A stretch of DNA of 64,000 nucleotides from Cyprinodon diabolis (GCA_030533445.1 CM060068.1:14289479-14353478); one strand, 5' to 3'; shown: positions 1 to 12,089, numbered from the stretch's first letter. Numbers and translations: made by a program. Notes: generated by a model from the sequence alone, not told the origin.

Positions 1-554
1 TACAGGGTTGTGTATGTGTATTTTTTTAACAGAGTGGAGAGGGCAGGTCTTTTTAAAAAATCACGAAAATCCTCCACAATACCTTTAAGTTTCCTAACCC
101 TGTCAGCTTTTTCATTAAATTAATTTCTTCTACTATATTTATTGGCTGTAATGAACCAGCCAATTTCCTGGTTAAATATGAAAATTCATCTTTGCATATT
201 AAATTTTGTTTGTACCAGTTTTGATTTCAGGCTAATATAAGCTTCTAGAACAAAGCTGTGTGTTTTAACTGGGGCATTCTAAAAAAAAAAAAACATTCAG
301 CAAGGACAGCAGCTTGTACGTCCTCTGCCATCAAAGTAGAGAAAGACACAGGGAGGAAACAAAGCTCTCTATCAGCTTTTTTTAAAATCAACTTCAACAT
401 AAGGGAGGCAACAACTGAGACGGGTGGTTTGTGGACCTAAACCAGCACTCCACCAGTTACAGGACAAACCCCTTCCTTCTACGCCAACAGCCTCCTCTAG
501 CTTACAATTAAGCAAGTTTTGTTTTTTGTTTTTATCATGAGTTCTATTTGTAGT

Positions 555-758
555 TACAGGTGCTGGTCATAAAATTAGAATATCATGAAAAAGTAGATTG
601 ATTTCAGTAATTCCATTTAAAAAGTGAAACTTGTATATTATATTCATACATTACATACAAACTCATATATTTCAGATGTTTATTTTGTTTAATTTTGATG
701 ATTACAAATGACAACAAATGAAAATCTCAAATTCATCATATCAGAAAATTAGAATATT
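555..758 (+). repeat. left terminal inverted repeat of the Tc1 element
   Basis: 204 bp including the TA, perfectly complementary to 1967-2170. The long repeat suggests the IR/DR style, with inner and outer transposase sites in each arm. The sites themselves were not located. Confidence 0.95.
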
Positions 759-875
759 GTGAAAAGGTTCAAAATTGATGGCCCCTGGTGCCACACTCTA
801 ATCAGCTAATTAACTCAAACCACCTGCAAAAGCCTTTAAATGGTCTTTCAGTCTAGTTCTATAGGCTACACAATC

Positions 876-1880
876 ATGGGGAAGACTGCTGACTTGACAG
901 TTGTCCAAAAGACGACCATCGACACCTTGCACAAGGAGGGCAAGACACAAAAGGTCATCGCTAAAGAGGCTGGCTGTTCACAGAGCTCAGTGTCCAAGCA
1001 CATTAATAGAGAGGCGAAGGGAAGGAAAAGATTTGGTCGAAAAAAGTGTACAAGCAAGAGAGATAACCGCACCCTGGAGAGGATTGTGAAACAAAACCCA
1101 TTCAAAAATGTGGGGGAGATTCACAAAGAGTGGACTGCAGCTGGAGTGAGTGCTTCAAGAACCACCACACACAGACGTATGAAAGACATGGGTTTCTGCT
1201 GTCGCATTCCTTGTGTCAAGCCACTCTTGAACCACAGACAGCGTCAGAAGCGTCTTGCCTGGGCTAAAGAGAAACAGGACTGGACTGCTGGTGAGTGGTC
1301 CAAAGTCATGTTCTCTGATGAAAGTAAATTTTGCATTTCCTTTGGAAATCAAGGTCCCAGAGTCTGGAGGAAAAGAAGAGAGGCACTTCATCCACGTTGC
1401 TTGAAGTCCAGTGTAAAGTTTCCACAGTCAGTGATGGTTTGGGGTGCCATGTCATCTGCTGGTGTTGGTCCATTGTGTTTTCTGAGGTCCAGGGTCAACG
1501 CAGCCACATACCAGGAAGTTTTAGAGCACTTCATGCTTCCTGCAGCTGACCAACTTTTTGGAGATGCAGATTTCATTTTCCAACAGGACTTGGCACCTGC
1601 ACACAGTGCCAAAGCTACCAGTACCTGGTTGAAGGACCATGGTATCCCTGTTCTTAATTGGCCAGCAAACTCTCCTGACCTTAACCCCATAGAAAATCTA
1701 TGGGGTATTGTGAAGAAGAAGATGCAATACACCAGACCCAACAATTCAGAAGAGCTAAAAGCCACTATTAGAGCAACCTGGGCTATCATAACACCTGAGC
1801 AGTGCCACAGACTGATCGACTCCATGCCACGCCGCATTGCTGCAGTAATACAGGCCAAAGGAGGCCCAACTAAATACTGA
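876..1880 (+). CDS. Tc1-family transposase, intact (DD34E)
   Basis: 334 residues from the ATG at 876, which sits in a good start context (ATCATGG) and opens MGKTADLTVVQKTTIDTLHK as Tc1 transposases do. An in-frame ATG at 840 would add 12 residues without family resemblance. N-terminal paired-like helix-turn-helix DNA-binding region (residues about 1-110, including GCSQSSVSKHI), a basic GRKRFGRKK linker, then the catalytic core. The core has MFSDESKF (first Asp), FQQDLAPAHS (second Asp) and DLNPIENLWG (Glu). The second Asp and Glu are separated by 34 residues. No stop or frameshift. Cut-and-paste transposition at TA sites is known for the family; activity of this copy is inferred. Confidence 0.96.
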   Translation: MGKTADLTVVQKTTIDTLHKEGKTQKVIAKEAGCSQSSVSKHINREAKGRKRFGRKKCTSKRDNRTLERIVKQNPFKNVGEIHKEWTAAGVSASRTTTHRRMKDMGFCCRIPCVKPLLNHRQRQKRLAWAKEKQDWTAGEWSKVMFSDESKFCISFGNQGPRVWRKRREALHPRCLKSSVKFPQSVMVWGAMSSAGVGPLCFLRSRVNAATYQEVLEHFMLPAADQLFGDADFIFQQDLAPAHSAKATSTWLKDHGIPVLNWPANSPDLNPIENLWGIVKKKMQYTRPNNSEELKATIRATWAIITPEQCHRLIDSMPRRIAAVIQAKGGPTKY

Positions 1881-1966
1881 GTGCTGTACATGCTCATACT
1901 TTTCATGTTCATACTTTTCAGTTGGCCAACATTTCTATAAATCCTTTGTTTTTATTGGTCTTCAGT

Positions 1967-2170
1967 AATATTCTAATTTTCTGATATGATGAATTTGAGA
2001 TTTTCATTTGTTGTCATTTGTAATCATCAAAATTAAACAAAATAAACATCTGAAATATATGAGTTTGTATGTAATGTATGAATATAATATACAAGTTTCA
2101 CTTTTTAAATGGAATTACTGAAATCAATCTACTTTTTCATGATATTCTAATTTTATGACCAGCACCTGTA
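1967..2170 (-). repeat. right terminal inverted repeat of the Tc1 element
   Basis: Reverse complement of 555-758 with no mismatch found by eye. Confidence 0.95.
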
Positions 2171-3638
2171 TGCTACTTAACGCTTAGGCTGCTGGAGGAC
2201 ATAATGACCTTCTTTCCTTACTAAGCAACTTCACACATACTTTTCCATTAACTGTTTTGTTTAATTATCATTTGCTGTGACTAACTTTATGTTCTTTTTT
2301 TTCTCGTACAGTCACATCCAAGCCATAAGCAACTGAAGTGTTACCTTCCCAACTGCCTGTGTGCTTAGTCTTCTTACACCCTCTTTATGTAAAAGATTAT
2401 ACCACTGGCTTACAGTTTAAATATTTTGATGAGTGTTTACCCTAGATGAAGCCATTTAAAAAGCTACTGCTCCTCCTTTCTTCTCCAATCTACATACTCA
2501 CTGCAGAGGGCTGCCAACAATAAGCCAGGTTCTGCTTGAGGTTTCTTTGTAAGAAGAGTTCCAGTCACCCCAAAATGCAAGGTCAGTATGAGAGATTGCT
2601 GTAAAATAAACGCTATGCATCCAAATGTCGATTGTTGCCACACAGGAAAAAATGCCTTAGTAATATTTCCAGAGTCAATAAAATATATTTTTCTCAAGCA
2701 TAGCAGTTTTTGCTCAACTTTGGGAGAGAGAGATATTTCAAATACATGTGGGAGCAAATTTTTAGAGCAATCAATATAGAGGCTGAAGCTTGAATAAAGA
2801 GTCATTTTCTTTGCCACATTGGTTCTGACTTCTCTGGTCATCTATGCATTGCTAATGGAATTTCGAAAGAGCCTTACTACTGCAAGTGCTAAAATGTATT
2901 TACTTTTAATTTATCTAACCATAACACAGAATTGAGGTGATTTTTTACTTGTTAAAGTCAGTTCTATCAAAAGACAAATTGTTCCTCCATTTAGAAGGAC
3001 CAAATGTTATCTGTGTATGAGTAGAATTTTCTTAAATCTGATTAAATTTCACTCATTCACTGTCAACTACATGTAATTCAATTGATATCCTTTGATGAAA
3101 AAATGTTTTTCATGAAACACAAAAATGATTCACTACCTATGTTTATAAGTATGATTAGATATAAACATACTGCATGCAGTTACATTTGAACTGGGCCATG
3201 TAACTGGATGAAACTGACTATATATATTAGAATATTACCTGATGCATGGCTTTTTAAGTGTTTCAGACAGAATTTGTTGTGAATCTGCATTTTATGCATA
3301 AACAAAATTGTACTAGTTCAGGCTCAAGTGCTTTGGTGCTGATCCATTTATTTTACAACTGCATTAAAAAAGCAATAAACACAAATATCAGTGATGTTTT
3401 AGCTCTTCCTATTACATGAAAGTTATCATCATTGGAATCCGATGACTTTCAGCTTCCAGTCGCAATCAGAGGCTAAACTATCAGTAACTTACCAGCAAAA
3501 GACCAAAGTTCGAATACGACACTCTTCAGTGTAGATGATTGTTAAAGGAAAGCTCTGTGTCTACACCTAGGAGCTTTCTCTCTCCGGTTAATTTCCTGAA
3601 AAGAGATCACTCATTCTTTAAATAACACTTCATATTTA

Positions 3639-4014
3639 AGGCAGGCCGATTTGACATATATCTAAAATAACATTCTTCCCATATATATACATTTCAGATC
3701 TGATTATACAGATTATTAAAATTGAGATATCTGGAATTCTAATTTAACTAGTCATAAAATAAGTAGTTGATATCTGTGATTATATCTAGAATGCATCCTA
3801 CTCAGAATTAATTTTAGATAGGAAGAATGTTTATTTTAGATATCTGGAAGTAAAAGCCCAAAACACATTAATGGGAAACGTGACTTCATTTGTACTGGTA
3901 AGAATTACATTTCAGATATCTGAATTTTTTTTTTTTTTTTACTATGAATAAATGCATTTGAGACATCTGGAATTTATATTCAGTCAAGCTAATAAATGTC
4001 AAAATGGCCTGCCA
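3639..4014. mobile_element. MITE with GGCAGGCC terminal repeats (mariner-like)
   Basis: Outer ends AGGCAGGCCGATTTGACAT and ATGTCAAAATGGCCTGCCA are inverted copies (about 17 of 19), flanked by TA (3637-3638, 4015-4016). The inside is AT-rich with recurring TTTAGATATCTGGAA-type words and no coding potential. Confidence 0.7.
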
Positions 4015-4432
4015 TACATAACGTATATGTATTAAATAATCATGAGACATGACATCAGATTTTGATAGAAGTTGTAATCTACTCAGATCAGAGAGTTACA
4101 GAAGGCAGCTGCTTACCAATCAGGCTCACTACTCAGGAAGTGACCATGATTAACAGTTAAAGAAGCAGTTTATAGCACCGCAGGAAGAAAGGTTCAATGT
4201 AGCAGTGAGGTGTTAAAAATCCAAAATTTAGGGCGAAGACCAAGAGGAGTTTTTGGAAAGGAATTTTACTTTTTAAAAATGCATGTTTGTCTCTCAGTCA
4301 TTATGATATAAGACACAGATAGATTTAGATGGTCGTCCATTTCTAAAACTTGTTTCTTGTAACTTTTAAAGGATTAAACCGGAGTCAACTTAGGTTTACG
4401 CCACAGACTAACTGTATCCCAGTAGGTCACAC

Positions 4433-5060
4433 CAGAGATGGGAAGTAACGAAGTACAAATACTTCGTTACTGTACTCAAGTAGATTTTTCTGATATTTTT
4501 ACTTTACACTACTACTTATTTTTATGGCGACTTTTTACTTCTACTCCTTACATTTTTACACAAATATCTGTACTTTCTACTCCTTACATTTTAAAAAATT
4601 GGATCGTTACTTTAGTTTTGAATCATTCAATGGAGTTACCGTTATTATTTTTCACGTCATCAATGCCAAATTCAATCTAATTGGATGGGAATCTACGTTG
4701 CATTTGACGCACCACTACAAGATGAATCTACAGATTCGGCGGTATTCATTCGCGGCAAATCATTGCAGCTTGGTGGCGGTGGCGTTAGCATAGTAGCATG
4801 GACGACGAGATGATTGAAAATGAACACAACGGAGATCTAGTCCTATTGGCAGACATCCATTTAAAATGTAGGCAACGGCATGAAAAAAGTGGTTTCTACT
4901 TTTACTTTTATACTTTAAGTAAATTTATAAGCCTGTACTTTGTTACTTTTACTTGAGTAAATAAGTTTAATCAGTACTTCCACTTTTACCAGAGTATTTT
5001 TTAACACAAGTATCTGTACTTTTACTCAAGTATGGAAAGTGAGTACTTTTGCCATCTCTG
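4433..5060. mobile_element. hAT-type MITE with perfect 8-bp duplication
   Basis: Ends CAGAGATGG and CCATCTCTG are inverted. Exact duplication GGTCACAC lies at 4425-4432 and 5061-5068. The 628-bp interior is dominated by AGTACTTT/AAGTA words near both ends, a common teleost repeat pattern. The small open frames inside are not genes. Confidence 0.88.
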
Positions 5061-6084
5061 GGTCACACATATGCATTTTTTTATTGCATCAAGGTAATTG
5101 TCTGCAAAAGTCAGAGAGGACAGACAGTAACTTATGATTATACTTTAAAATTAGAATAAACACAGTTTAATAGTGACTCCACAGAAGCCTAAACTCTCTG
5201 CAGACTTCAGTCCCCCGTTTCAGTGATGGTTGCTATGGAAACCATGTTTGGTGTGACAGATGTGTTCATGCCAATCTGGGTCTGGTGTGAGACAGTGCTG
5301 GGGAGAGATAGCTGAACAATGAAATGGACACAATGGCCCCTTTGGGTAAGAACATTCAAATTCATAAATAAAAAAGGGATTATAAATGCCACCATGCTGG
5401 CAGGAATGTCTCAGTCTGTGATATATTTACACCTGAGTAAAGATGTAAAGACTTAATTAAGTGTTAAATTACTACTCATATCATTCTTGATGCACAACCG
5501 AAAGTTTCAACCGTGAAAAATACCTCAGTCTTTTGTTTATCATTTCACAGTGTTTCCTGCAAGTGAGATGAACTAATTAGATGTTTAAAAATAAAAGAAA
5601 TTCAAATTATTATTAGAGTGCAAAAATAAAAGAACTCTATTCATTGTTTTTAATTGTATTCGGTCATTTAATTATTTAAAACAGGACGGTGTAATGCTAA
5701 AACAACAGCTGTGATTACCTTGTCTTTGGAGCCTGTTTCAGAAAAAGTAAGTGAAAACCCAGAATAAGTTTTAGTTCTGACATCAACAGTTTGATGAACT
5801 CTGCTAGAGCTACAGTGACATCCCTATCGTTGGCATAAAAGCAGTGCAGCACAAAGTCCTTGTTGTTTCATCCCAAAGGAAAATGTTATAGCCCAAAGCT
5901 TGCTCTATAACTCATGAGACATGAGTTGATCATCTCAGCCTCATTTTACTTTCTATTTCGTTTTAAATGTTTCTCACCTTTTTCTCCGAAAGTTCACTAC
6001 AGTAGATAAAATAAGGTGAGACAATATCATTACACTATGCAAAACTGGAATTTCTCCTTTTCATATCCCCTATAATGGTAAATA

Positions 6085-6370
6085 TCCTGTACTTATATAG
6101 CGCTCTTTCAAGTCAGGAGACTTGACTAATGCGCTTTACACTGGATTCAGCACCCTTTCACACTTTGTGTCACCATCACATTGCCGCTACAGCTTCCTTG
6201 AGGCGCACTGACAGAAGCGAACACCTGACAACCACCAGTTCTCTTCATATACAGTGTAAGTCAGTTGCCCAAGGACAAAAAAATATTAAAAGATTAAACC
6301 CCAAACCGTCCGGTTGGGGCAAAACTCCTGCATCTGACGTCACTGTTGTGCCACTGAGTGATAGGGAAAG
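6085..6370 (+). repeat. teleost interspersed repeat (CTTATATAGCGCT family)
   Basis: Starts with the ACTTATATAGCGCTCTTTCA word followed by GCGCTTTACAC, a layout widespread in fish genomes. A second, more decayed copy lies at 51163-51300. Class not assigned. Confidence 0.55.
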
Positions 6371-6619
6371 AAAGAGTTGAATATGTAAACTGAGTGCTTC
6401 CTCTGCAATGCTCAAAATTCATCCAAAACTGGACATATCTCTTTGTAGCCAGTAATTAAAAAATGCATTTACTTTTCTTTATGATTAAACAAAATATTCC
6501 AATCCTGTTTTGCTTATAATCCTTTGTTATGGTCGCATCTAAATCATTATTTCACTCATATCCCATATAGGGTACTGTATTTATAATCATGTAAAACAGA
6601 AACTCTTTAAAAACGCTTA

Positions 6620-7440
6620 GCTTTTTCATATCTAAGGGGGATCTGTTTTTCATCTTTCATTAAAGTAGTGGTATCATCAGCGAACTGAGTTATTAACAGA
6701 GGATAACCAAATACATTCAATGGCTCAATATCTTAAGGAGAACAGCCAATGTGGCTAAAATTATAATAAAGAATAGCAGAGGCAACCTTGTCTGATTCCC
6801 CTTTGCACTTCAAATCTTCTGGTTTTTCCTTTATAAAGAGGGAATTAATTATTAATATCCTTATACATTAAATTAATCCCTTTTATAAACCTTTCACCAA
6901 AACCTAAATACTCTCAGGATTTAATTACAAAGGGAGGCTCTATAGTGTCAAAAGCTTTGTAGGAATCTAAAAATAAAACAAAGTCTTTATTTTCCAAGAA
7001 TTATAGTCTATAAAGTCAAGGACCAATCTAATACTGTTGTTAATAGAGCAATCCTTAATGAATCCTGATTGGTTTTCACAGTTTATGTGTCCCAAATCAG
7101 TGTTCAGTTGATCAAGGTGAATAATTTTTAATCTACATTCAATAAATTCATTGGTCTCAGATTATTGATATATCTTTACTTTTTTTCTGGTTTGGATAAT
7201 AATGTAATGACTCCTATTTTCATATATTCTTTTAAGGCTTTGAATAATAATTCTTTCAAGTCTTCCCAGAAAAATTATGAAAACTGGAAGTCAAACCATC
7301 TTGAGCAGGTAATTTGCCTACTGGCATTTGTTTTACAGCAAAATTTAATTCTTCTATTGACATTTCAGTCGCTTAACATTTTCAATTTGGAGTCAGTTCT
7401 AGGAATTTTGTGTTTTTTGCTGTCCAGAAGGGGTATTGAA
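6620..7440 (-). pseudogene. L1/Tx1-like LINE reverse transcriptase relic
   Basis: Reading the minus strand from about 7390 gives EELNFAVKQMPVGKLPA, PMNLLNVDYK, a degraded NQ.G-type block and finally TQFADDTTTLM near 6690. These fall in the order of L1-type reverse transcriptase blocks (fingers, NWRPI-LLNxDYK, N-Q-GF, F-A-D-D palm). Several stops and frameshifts; no 5' or 3' end found. Confidence 0.75.
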
Positions 7441-7449
7441 GCTGGGAGG

Positions 7450-9696
7450 AGAGTAGACTGAGTTCATAAAGAGAGTTTGGATCACAAGGAGACTTCTGAG
7501 AGTGATATTAGAGCTTGTTGAGACTTTTCTGAAACTGGAAAGGAAACCAAATCGAACTTTAGTACATCTGATTGCTCCAGAATAAAAACTGAGGAAAAAT
7601 GGACCTTGGTCTCATTTTGGTGTCACACATATCTCATAGTTTTACAGTACATGAAATTGATTGATTTATTTCAGATTTTCCTTTCTGCTGGGATATGATC
7701 GATATGCAGACATACACTTTACTGAGATGAAATACTGATAAATGGTATTGCTGAAAAAAACTTTATGATTCTGGAATCTTAAAATACATCTAATAGTGTG
7801 GAATATTTGCTCTCCAACAGGCTCCTCTGGGAAAAGGACACATTAAACACTTTCAATGGATCCTGCTACCAAACAAATATGGCTCATGGGTACCAGGAAC
7901 TTTACGTAAAATAACAGAAGTCTGGCTTTTCTGATACTAAAAAAAACACAGATATCCAAGTATTCATAGATTTCACTTAAAAGGGAGCTAGAAAATGACT
8001 TGACAACAATGCACATGGACTCTGGATAAAGCACAAAATCAAACTATTCAGACAATAAAAAATAATTAGTTTACCTGTTTTTTTAAATCATGTTTTTGCC
8101 AACTTATAACAACCATCAGAAGATCAATTATAAAACTTTGTAGGAGCAGTGAAAAATCAAAACATAAACCATTCAGTTATTCTAGTTTGTTGACCATTAC
8201 CAGTGTGCTGAACAGATAAGCACATACATTGGAACAACCTGAAATTCAAAAATCTGTCATTATTTCTGACACTCTGTTGTGCACCTGTTTGTGTTGATGC
8301 TCTAAATGTATTCTGTTCTGTTTACAGTTGTAAGAAAATGCCCCAACAAGGGCCAATGTGAGGTAAATGGGTCCTCATTATTTGGAACAGCTTGACATTT
8401 TCCAATATTTTGACCATTAAATGTACTGGCTGGTAGCTGACATACTGCTGGAGGAGAGTGTTTGTGTTTAATCATCTGATCCCAGCAAAGATGAAAAAGG
8501 TCTGAAGCATGTTTGGATGTGAGGGCAAATGCTGCAGATGCTGCACCAGGTGCGAATGCTCTCGTGTGCCTGGATGGGTCAGTGTGTGGTCTCACTGGCA
8601 TGAGAGATGACTGGGACCACCGGCTTGGGTCTGGCAGATAACACACAGGAGAACCTACTCAGATGAGCACTGTCAAGCTCTCACAGTTCACAATGCCTTT
8701 CTAACCTACACCCAAACCCGGCATCTTAGTGTGTTTGACAGGGACTTGGACTTTGTTTGTTTTACTCAGTAACACACATCAGACTGGGTAAATCCCCTCT
8801 GGATCGTCCGTCAGCTTCACGGTGGCCAGACAGTGAACCTGGCATACCGATAACAAGCAACCACAGCCCTCTCCAGCAGGGCAGCACTACATCATTATTA
8901 CAGTGCAAAGCAGTTATTTACATACTCTGTGTTTAAATAAACACTGCTTTTTCCCTTTTAAAGTTTGACATTAAAGCGTGGGGGGGACATTTTCCAGTTC
9001 AGTTCAGCTAAGTTTACCAAAATTATAATTTCCTAAATGCTAGATTTAGGACAGAACGACCTCTTAGGATTTCAAATTCAGCATTTTAGTGTATTTTCTA
9101 TTTTTGTAGGTTTTACAGGCAGACAGACAAGACAGACACACACACCGACAGACAGAAAACAAAATGAATCAAATAAAATAAATGAACATATAATCAACAT
9201 AAATATAAGATTATAATAAAACAATTGCTCCACTAAGAAAGACAGAAAGAACAAATATGTTAAGAAATGTAAATATAAAAACAACAGGAGCAAAAGAGCC
9301 GCAGACCTAAGAGATCAGTATGGAGCGTAGGAAGGGCTGAGCAATGTGGCTGAAGCAGTTTTTTATATCAGTGGATTGCATATTTTGTAACCTATTTTAA
9401 ATAATAAATATGGGTGAAATGCTGGTTTTACATTGTGATACGAACCCTATCTGATTGTAACCTTTAATCTTTAAAAAGAGGTCAGTCACCCACCAACCTC
9501 CCTTAGTTTGGCTATTACTAAGAAGGAGGCTACATACATTCCTCTACCCACGTCCCCCAGAAAGCCATAAAGTTGTGGATAAAGTTCACTAAAATAACAG
9601 CAAATTCAGTTGGACATCATTAGTATTAGATAATGTTTATAGTGACATATAATGTTATTGTTTTATTGCCCTAAGGCAATTTAAAATCCATCCATC
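7450..9696. other. gene-free stretch, partly unexplained
   Basis: No gene or classifiable repeat. 8300-8890 is less AT-rich than its surroundings and carries a 114-codon minus-strand frame without a recognisable family. 9110-9160 is a short GACA/CA-type simple repeat. Confidence 0.5.
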
Positions 9697-9965
9697 ACAC
9701 AGCAAAAATGATCTAGAAATAAGTCAAAATGTCTTAAATTAAGTATATTTACCCTTGATTTGAGTAGGTAAATAAGATGATTTGCCAATGGAATGAGGGT
9801 TTTTACCCTAAAATTAGGTAATTTGATAATATACACTTGAAAAAAGACAATTAAATATTTTTTTCTTATTTAAAATGTAAATTCTCTTGTTCCATTGGCA
9901 AAATGTCCCACTTACCTCCTCAATTCAAGAAAAAAACGCACTGATTTTAGGAAAAAAATGTTATC
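9697..9965. repeat. fold-back repeat with TTTGCCAATGGAA arms
   Basis: GATTTGCCAATGGAAT near 9780 pairs with TTCCATTGGCAAAA near 9892. Flanking AGAAATAAG/AAAATGTC-like words also mirror each other loosely. Resembles teleost DNA-transposon MITEs; no clear target duplication found. Confidence 0.5.
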
Positions 9966-10009
9966 TAAACTTTGATTTTTTTCCAATCTCCAATAGTCAA
10001 TGGATGGAA

Positions 10010-10290
10010 GGTGGGGTACACACACACACACATTCATTCTGCCATTGTAGTGAGGACTATGTGTTGACTTTCATTGATTTTTAGTCATTTTGAACTCTTT
10101 CTATGTCCTAACCCTAAAATTAACCATAACCATTACCAATGCATACCTCACCTCAACCATTGTAAAATAGCATGTGAGGACCAGCAAAATGTCCTCACTT
10201 TGCAACAACTGGTCCTCAATTTGATGGTGAAATTGGAAAAATTATCCTCACTCTAAGGGCTAGACAGGTATACACCCACACACACAAACC
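10010..10290. repeat. teleost GTGAGGAC/CA-type interspersed repeat
   Basis: Runs of CACACACA at each end (10018 and 10275) enclose a segment with GTGAGGAC, GTCCTCACT and CCTAACCCTAAAATTAACC words, a combination common in fish repeats. Class uncertain. Confidence 0.45.
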
Positions 10291-11639
10291 TAAGGGCAAT
10301 TAAAGTCACTAATTAACCTGACAGTCATGTTTTTGGACTGTGGGAGGAAGCCAGAACACCCGAAAAGAACCCATTCACAATGAGAATAAGATAATTAAGA
10401 TTGTTTCTAAAATGAAAGAGAAGCAACTGAAATGAACTTTTTTGAATTTTAAATATGCTGAATCTAAGACTTTTCACTGTGCCTTCAATAAAAGATGTGC
10501 CGCGGCATCTGTTGACTGTGATGAAGACCAAAACAAAGAGAGTTACGGTGATCCAGTGCTGTGGTCACAAGAATATCAGACAGTGATGCCAAAATATTAA
10601 CTTCATTATTCGTAAGTCCGTTTATAGTTAATATGGCTGGAGGATTTGGGTCACTGTCCATTAAAAAAATGGACAGTAATCTTACTTTATGTCTAAAATA
10701 TGACTTCCTGGTCAATGTGGAACTGTTACTTCATTTCCACCTAAGGTTGATTCTCCATAATAGTGTACCATATCATTTGCAAAGCACATCAGTCTCTTTT
10801 GCCGCAAAACACTCCACAGCACTATGTTGCCACCTTCATACTTCACACTTGAGATGATGTTTTGAAGCTTGCATCCTTCTCCTACTGTGGCCAAGGGGTG
10901 CAAACGCTGTGTAAATACATGACTTTAAACATGACTTTAAACCAAATTCAGAAGGTCCTAGAAAGTCAACAAGTAGACCAGCAAGCACAAAATTAAGAGT
11001 AATGAGCAATAACAGAAAACACATTCAAACAATGTGTTTTCTCTTATTGCAGCGCTAGTCAGCAGCTCTTCTTAACTTGCGCTTTTGGGAGGTTTTTTAC
11101 TACTTGCAGCATTTTTCATTTGCATCTTCAGGGTCTTTTGTGTTTGCAGTATGCTTCTACTTTCCCGTTTTCTGTGATTGCAGCTTTTATCCATTTATTT
11201 TTGTTTGTTAATCTCGTTTTTTGTTGTCCAGTCTTTTTTTGTGTGTTTGCTAGTTGGATGTTTGAGTTTGCAAGACCTTTTGAATTTGTTATGAAATCAT
11301 GTATTTGCACCGCATTTGAACCCCTCAACCCTTCTCATCCAAGCACTTCATTTGCCTTTAGGACATAAGGTTTATGTCTGTTAGTGCCTCTGTAAACTCT
11401 AATCTGTCTCCTCTTCCTAGCTGAGTCGTATTTTAACCCAGGTGGATACTTAGACTTGGCAACTTTTGTCTGTAAAAAATTTCGTTTTGTGCAGCTCTCA
11501 TGACATTTCCATTTCTTAAAGTGCTGCAGCGATCAAATGTAAAGAGTCTGTAAGAAAAACCATGGTGCAAAAAAAAAGCATTGATAAGGAGGTTCAGAGC
11601 ATTAAATATATATGATACAAATGTGAAGTGGTTTGGTTT

Positions 11640-12020
11640 AGTGTTATCAGTGTGATGCAGAGTTTGTGACTTGATCTAGAGTTTCTCAACAGTTCAGCTG
11701 TCTGATGGCGGTGGGGAAGAAGCTGTTTCGGAATCTGCTGGATTCTGCTAGTGTTACAGACTCAGGATACGCAGCACTGGGAAGGAATCTTCTCTGCTGT
11801 TCTCACCACTCTTCTCACTTTCTTCCAGTCTGAGGCACTGCAGCTTCCACACCACGCAGTGAGACAGCTGGTCAGAAAGCTGGTCAGAAAGCTCTCTATG
11901 GTGCTTTTGTTGAAGGTGGTGAGGATGGGTGGGGGCAGGTGGGCTCTCCTCATCCTCAGCAGGAAGTAGATGCGATTTTGTGCCCTTTTGACCAGTGAGG
12001 TGGTGTTTTCTGTCACCAGC
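11640..12020 (-). pseudogene. LINE reverse transcriptase C-terminus fragment
   Basis: Minus strand encodes ENTTSLVKRAQNRIYFLLRM, RRAHLPPPILTTFNKSTIES, TAWCGSCSASDWKKVRRVVR and TAEKI, the end of a CR1/L2-type LINE polyprotein, then RNSFFPTAIRQLN. A 14-bp tandem copy (AGCTGGTCAGAA, 11868-11895) adds four residues. 5'-truncated. Confidence 0.75.
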
Positions 12021-12089
12021 AGCTTCAGAATCTTTACAGTAGAAGCTGTTTTGCTTTTGTCCTGTGGTCAATATCCCCATTTAGCAAAG

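Larger units (their letters stand above)
555..2170 (+). mobile_element. full-length Tc1/mariner transposon with intact transposase
   Basis: Bounded by TA on both sides (555-556 and 2169-2170), the usual Tc1 target duplication. Terminal inverted repeats run 555-758 and 1967-2170; by base-by-base reading they are identical over all 204 positions, starting CAGGTGCTGGTCATAAAATT inside the TA. Between them lies an uninterrupted transposase. Identical repeats and an open frame indicate a young, possibly still mobile copy. Two degraded relatives lie at 40.4 and 52.2 kb. Confidence 0.96.

Noticed and set aside
1388..1912. 174-codon minus-strand frame opposite the Tc1 transposase
   Set aside because: Antisense shadow of a real coding region.
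4438..4793. Overlapping 80- and 89-codon plus-strand frames
   Set aside because: They lie wholly within the hAT MITE at 4433-5060.
8302..8646. 114-codon minus-strand frame as a gene
   Set aside because: No recognisable domain, no clear splice partners; kept only as a low-level finding.
10440..10900. Possible Tc1-like relic (minus-strand YEGGNIVLW)
   Set aside because: Only one weak motif; too little to support an annotation.
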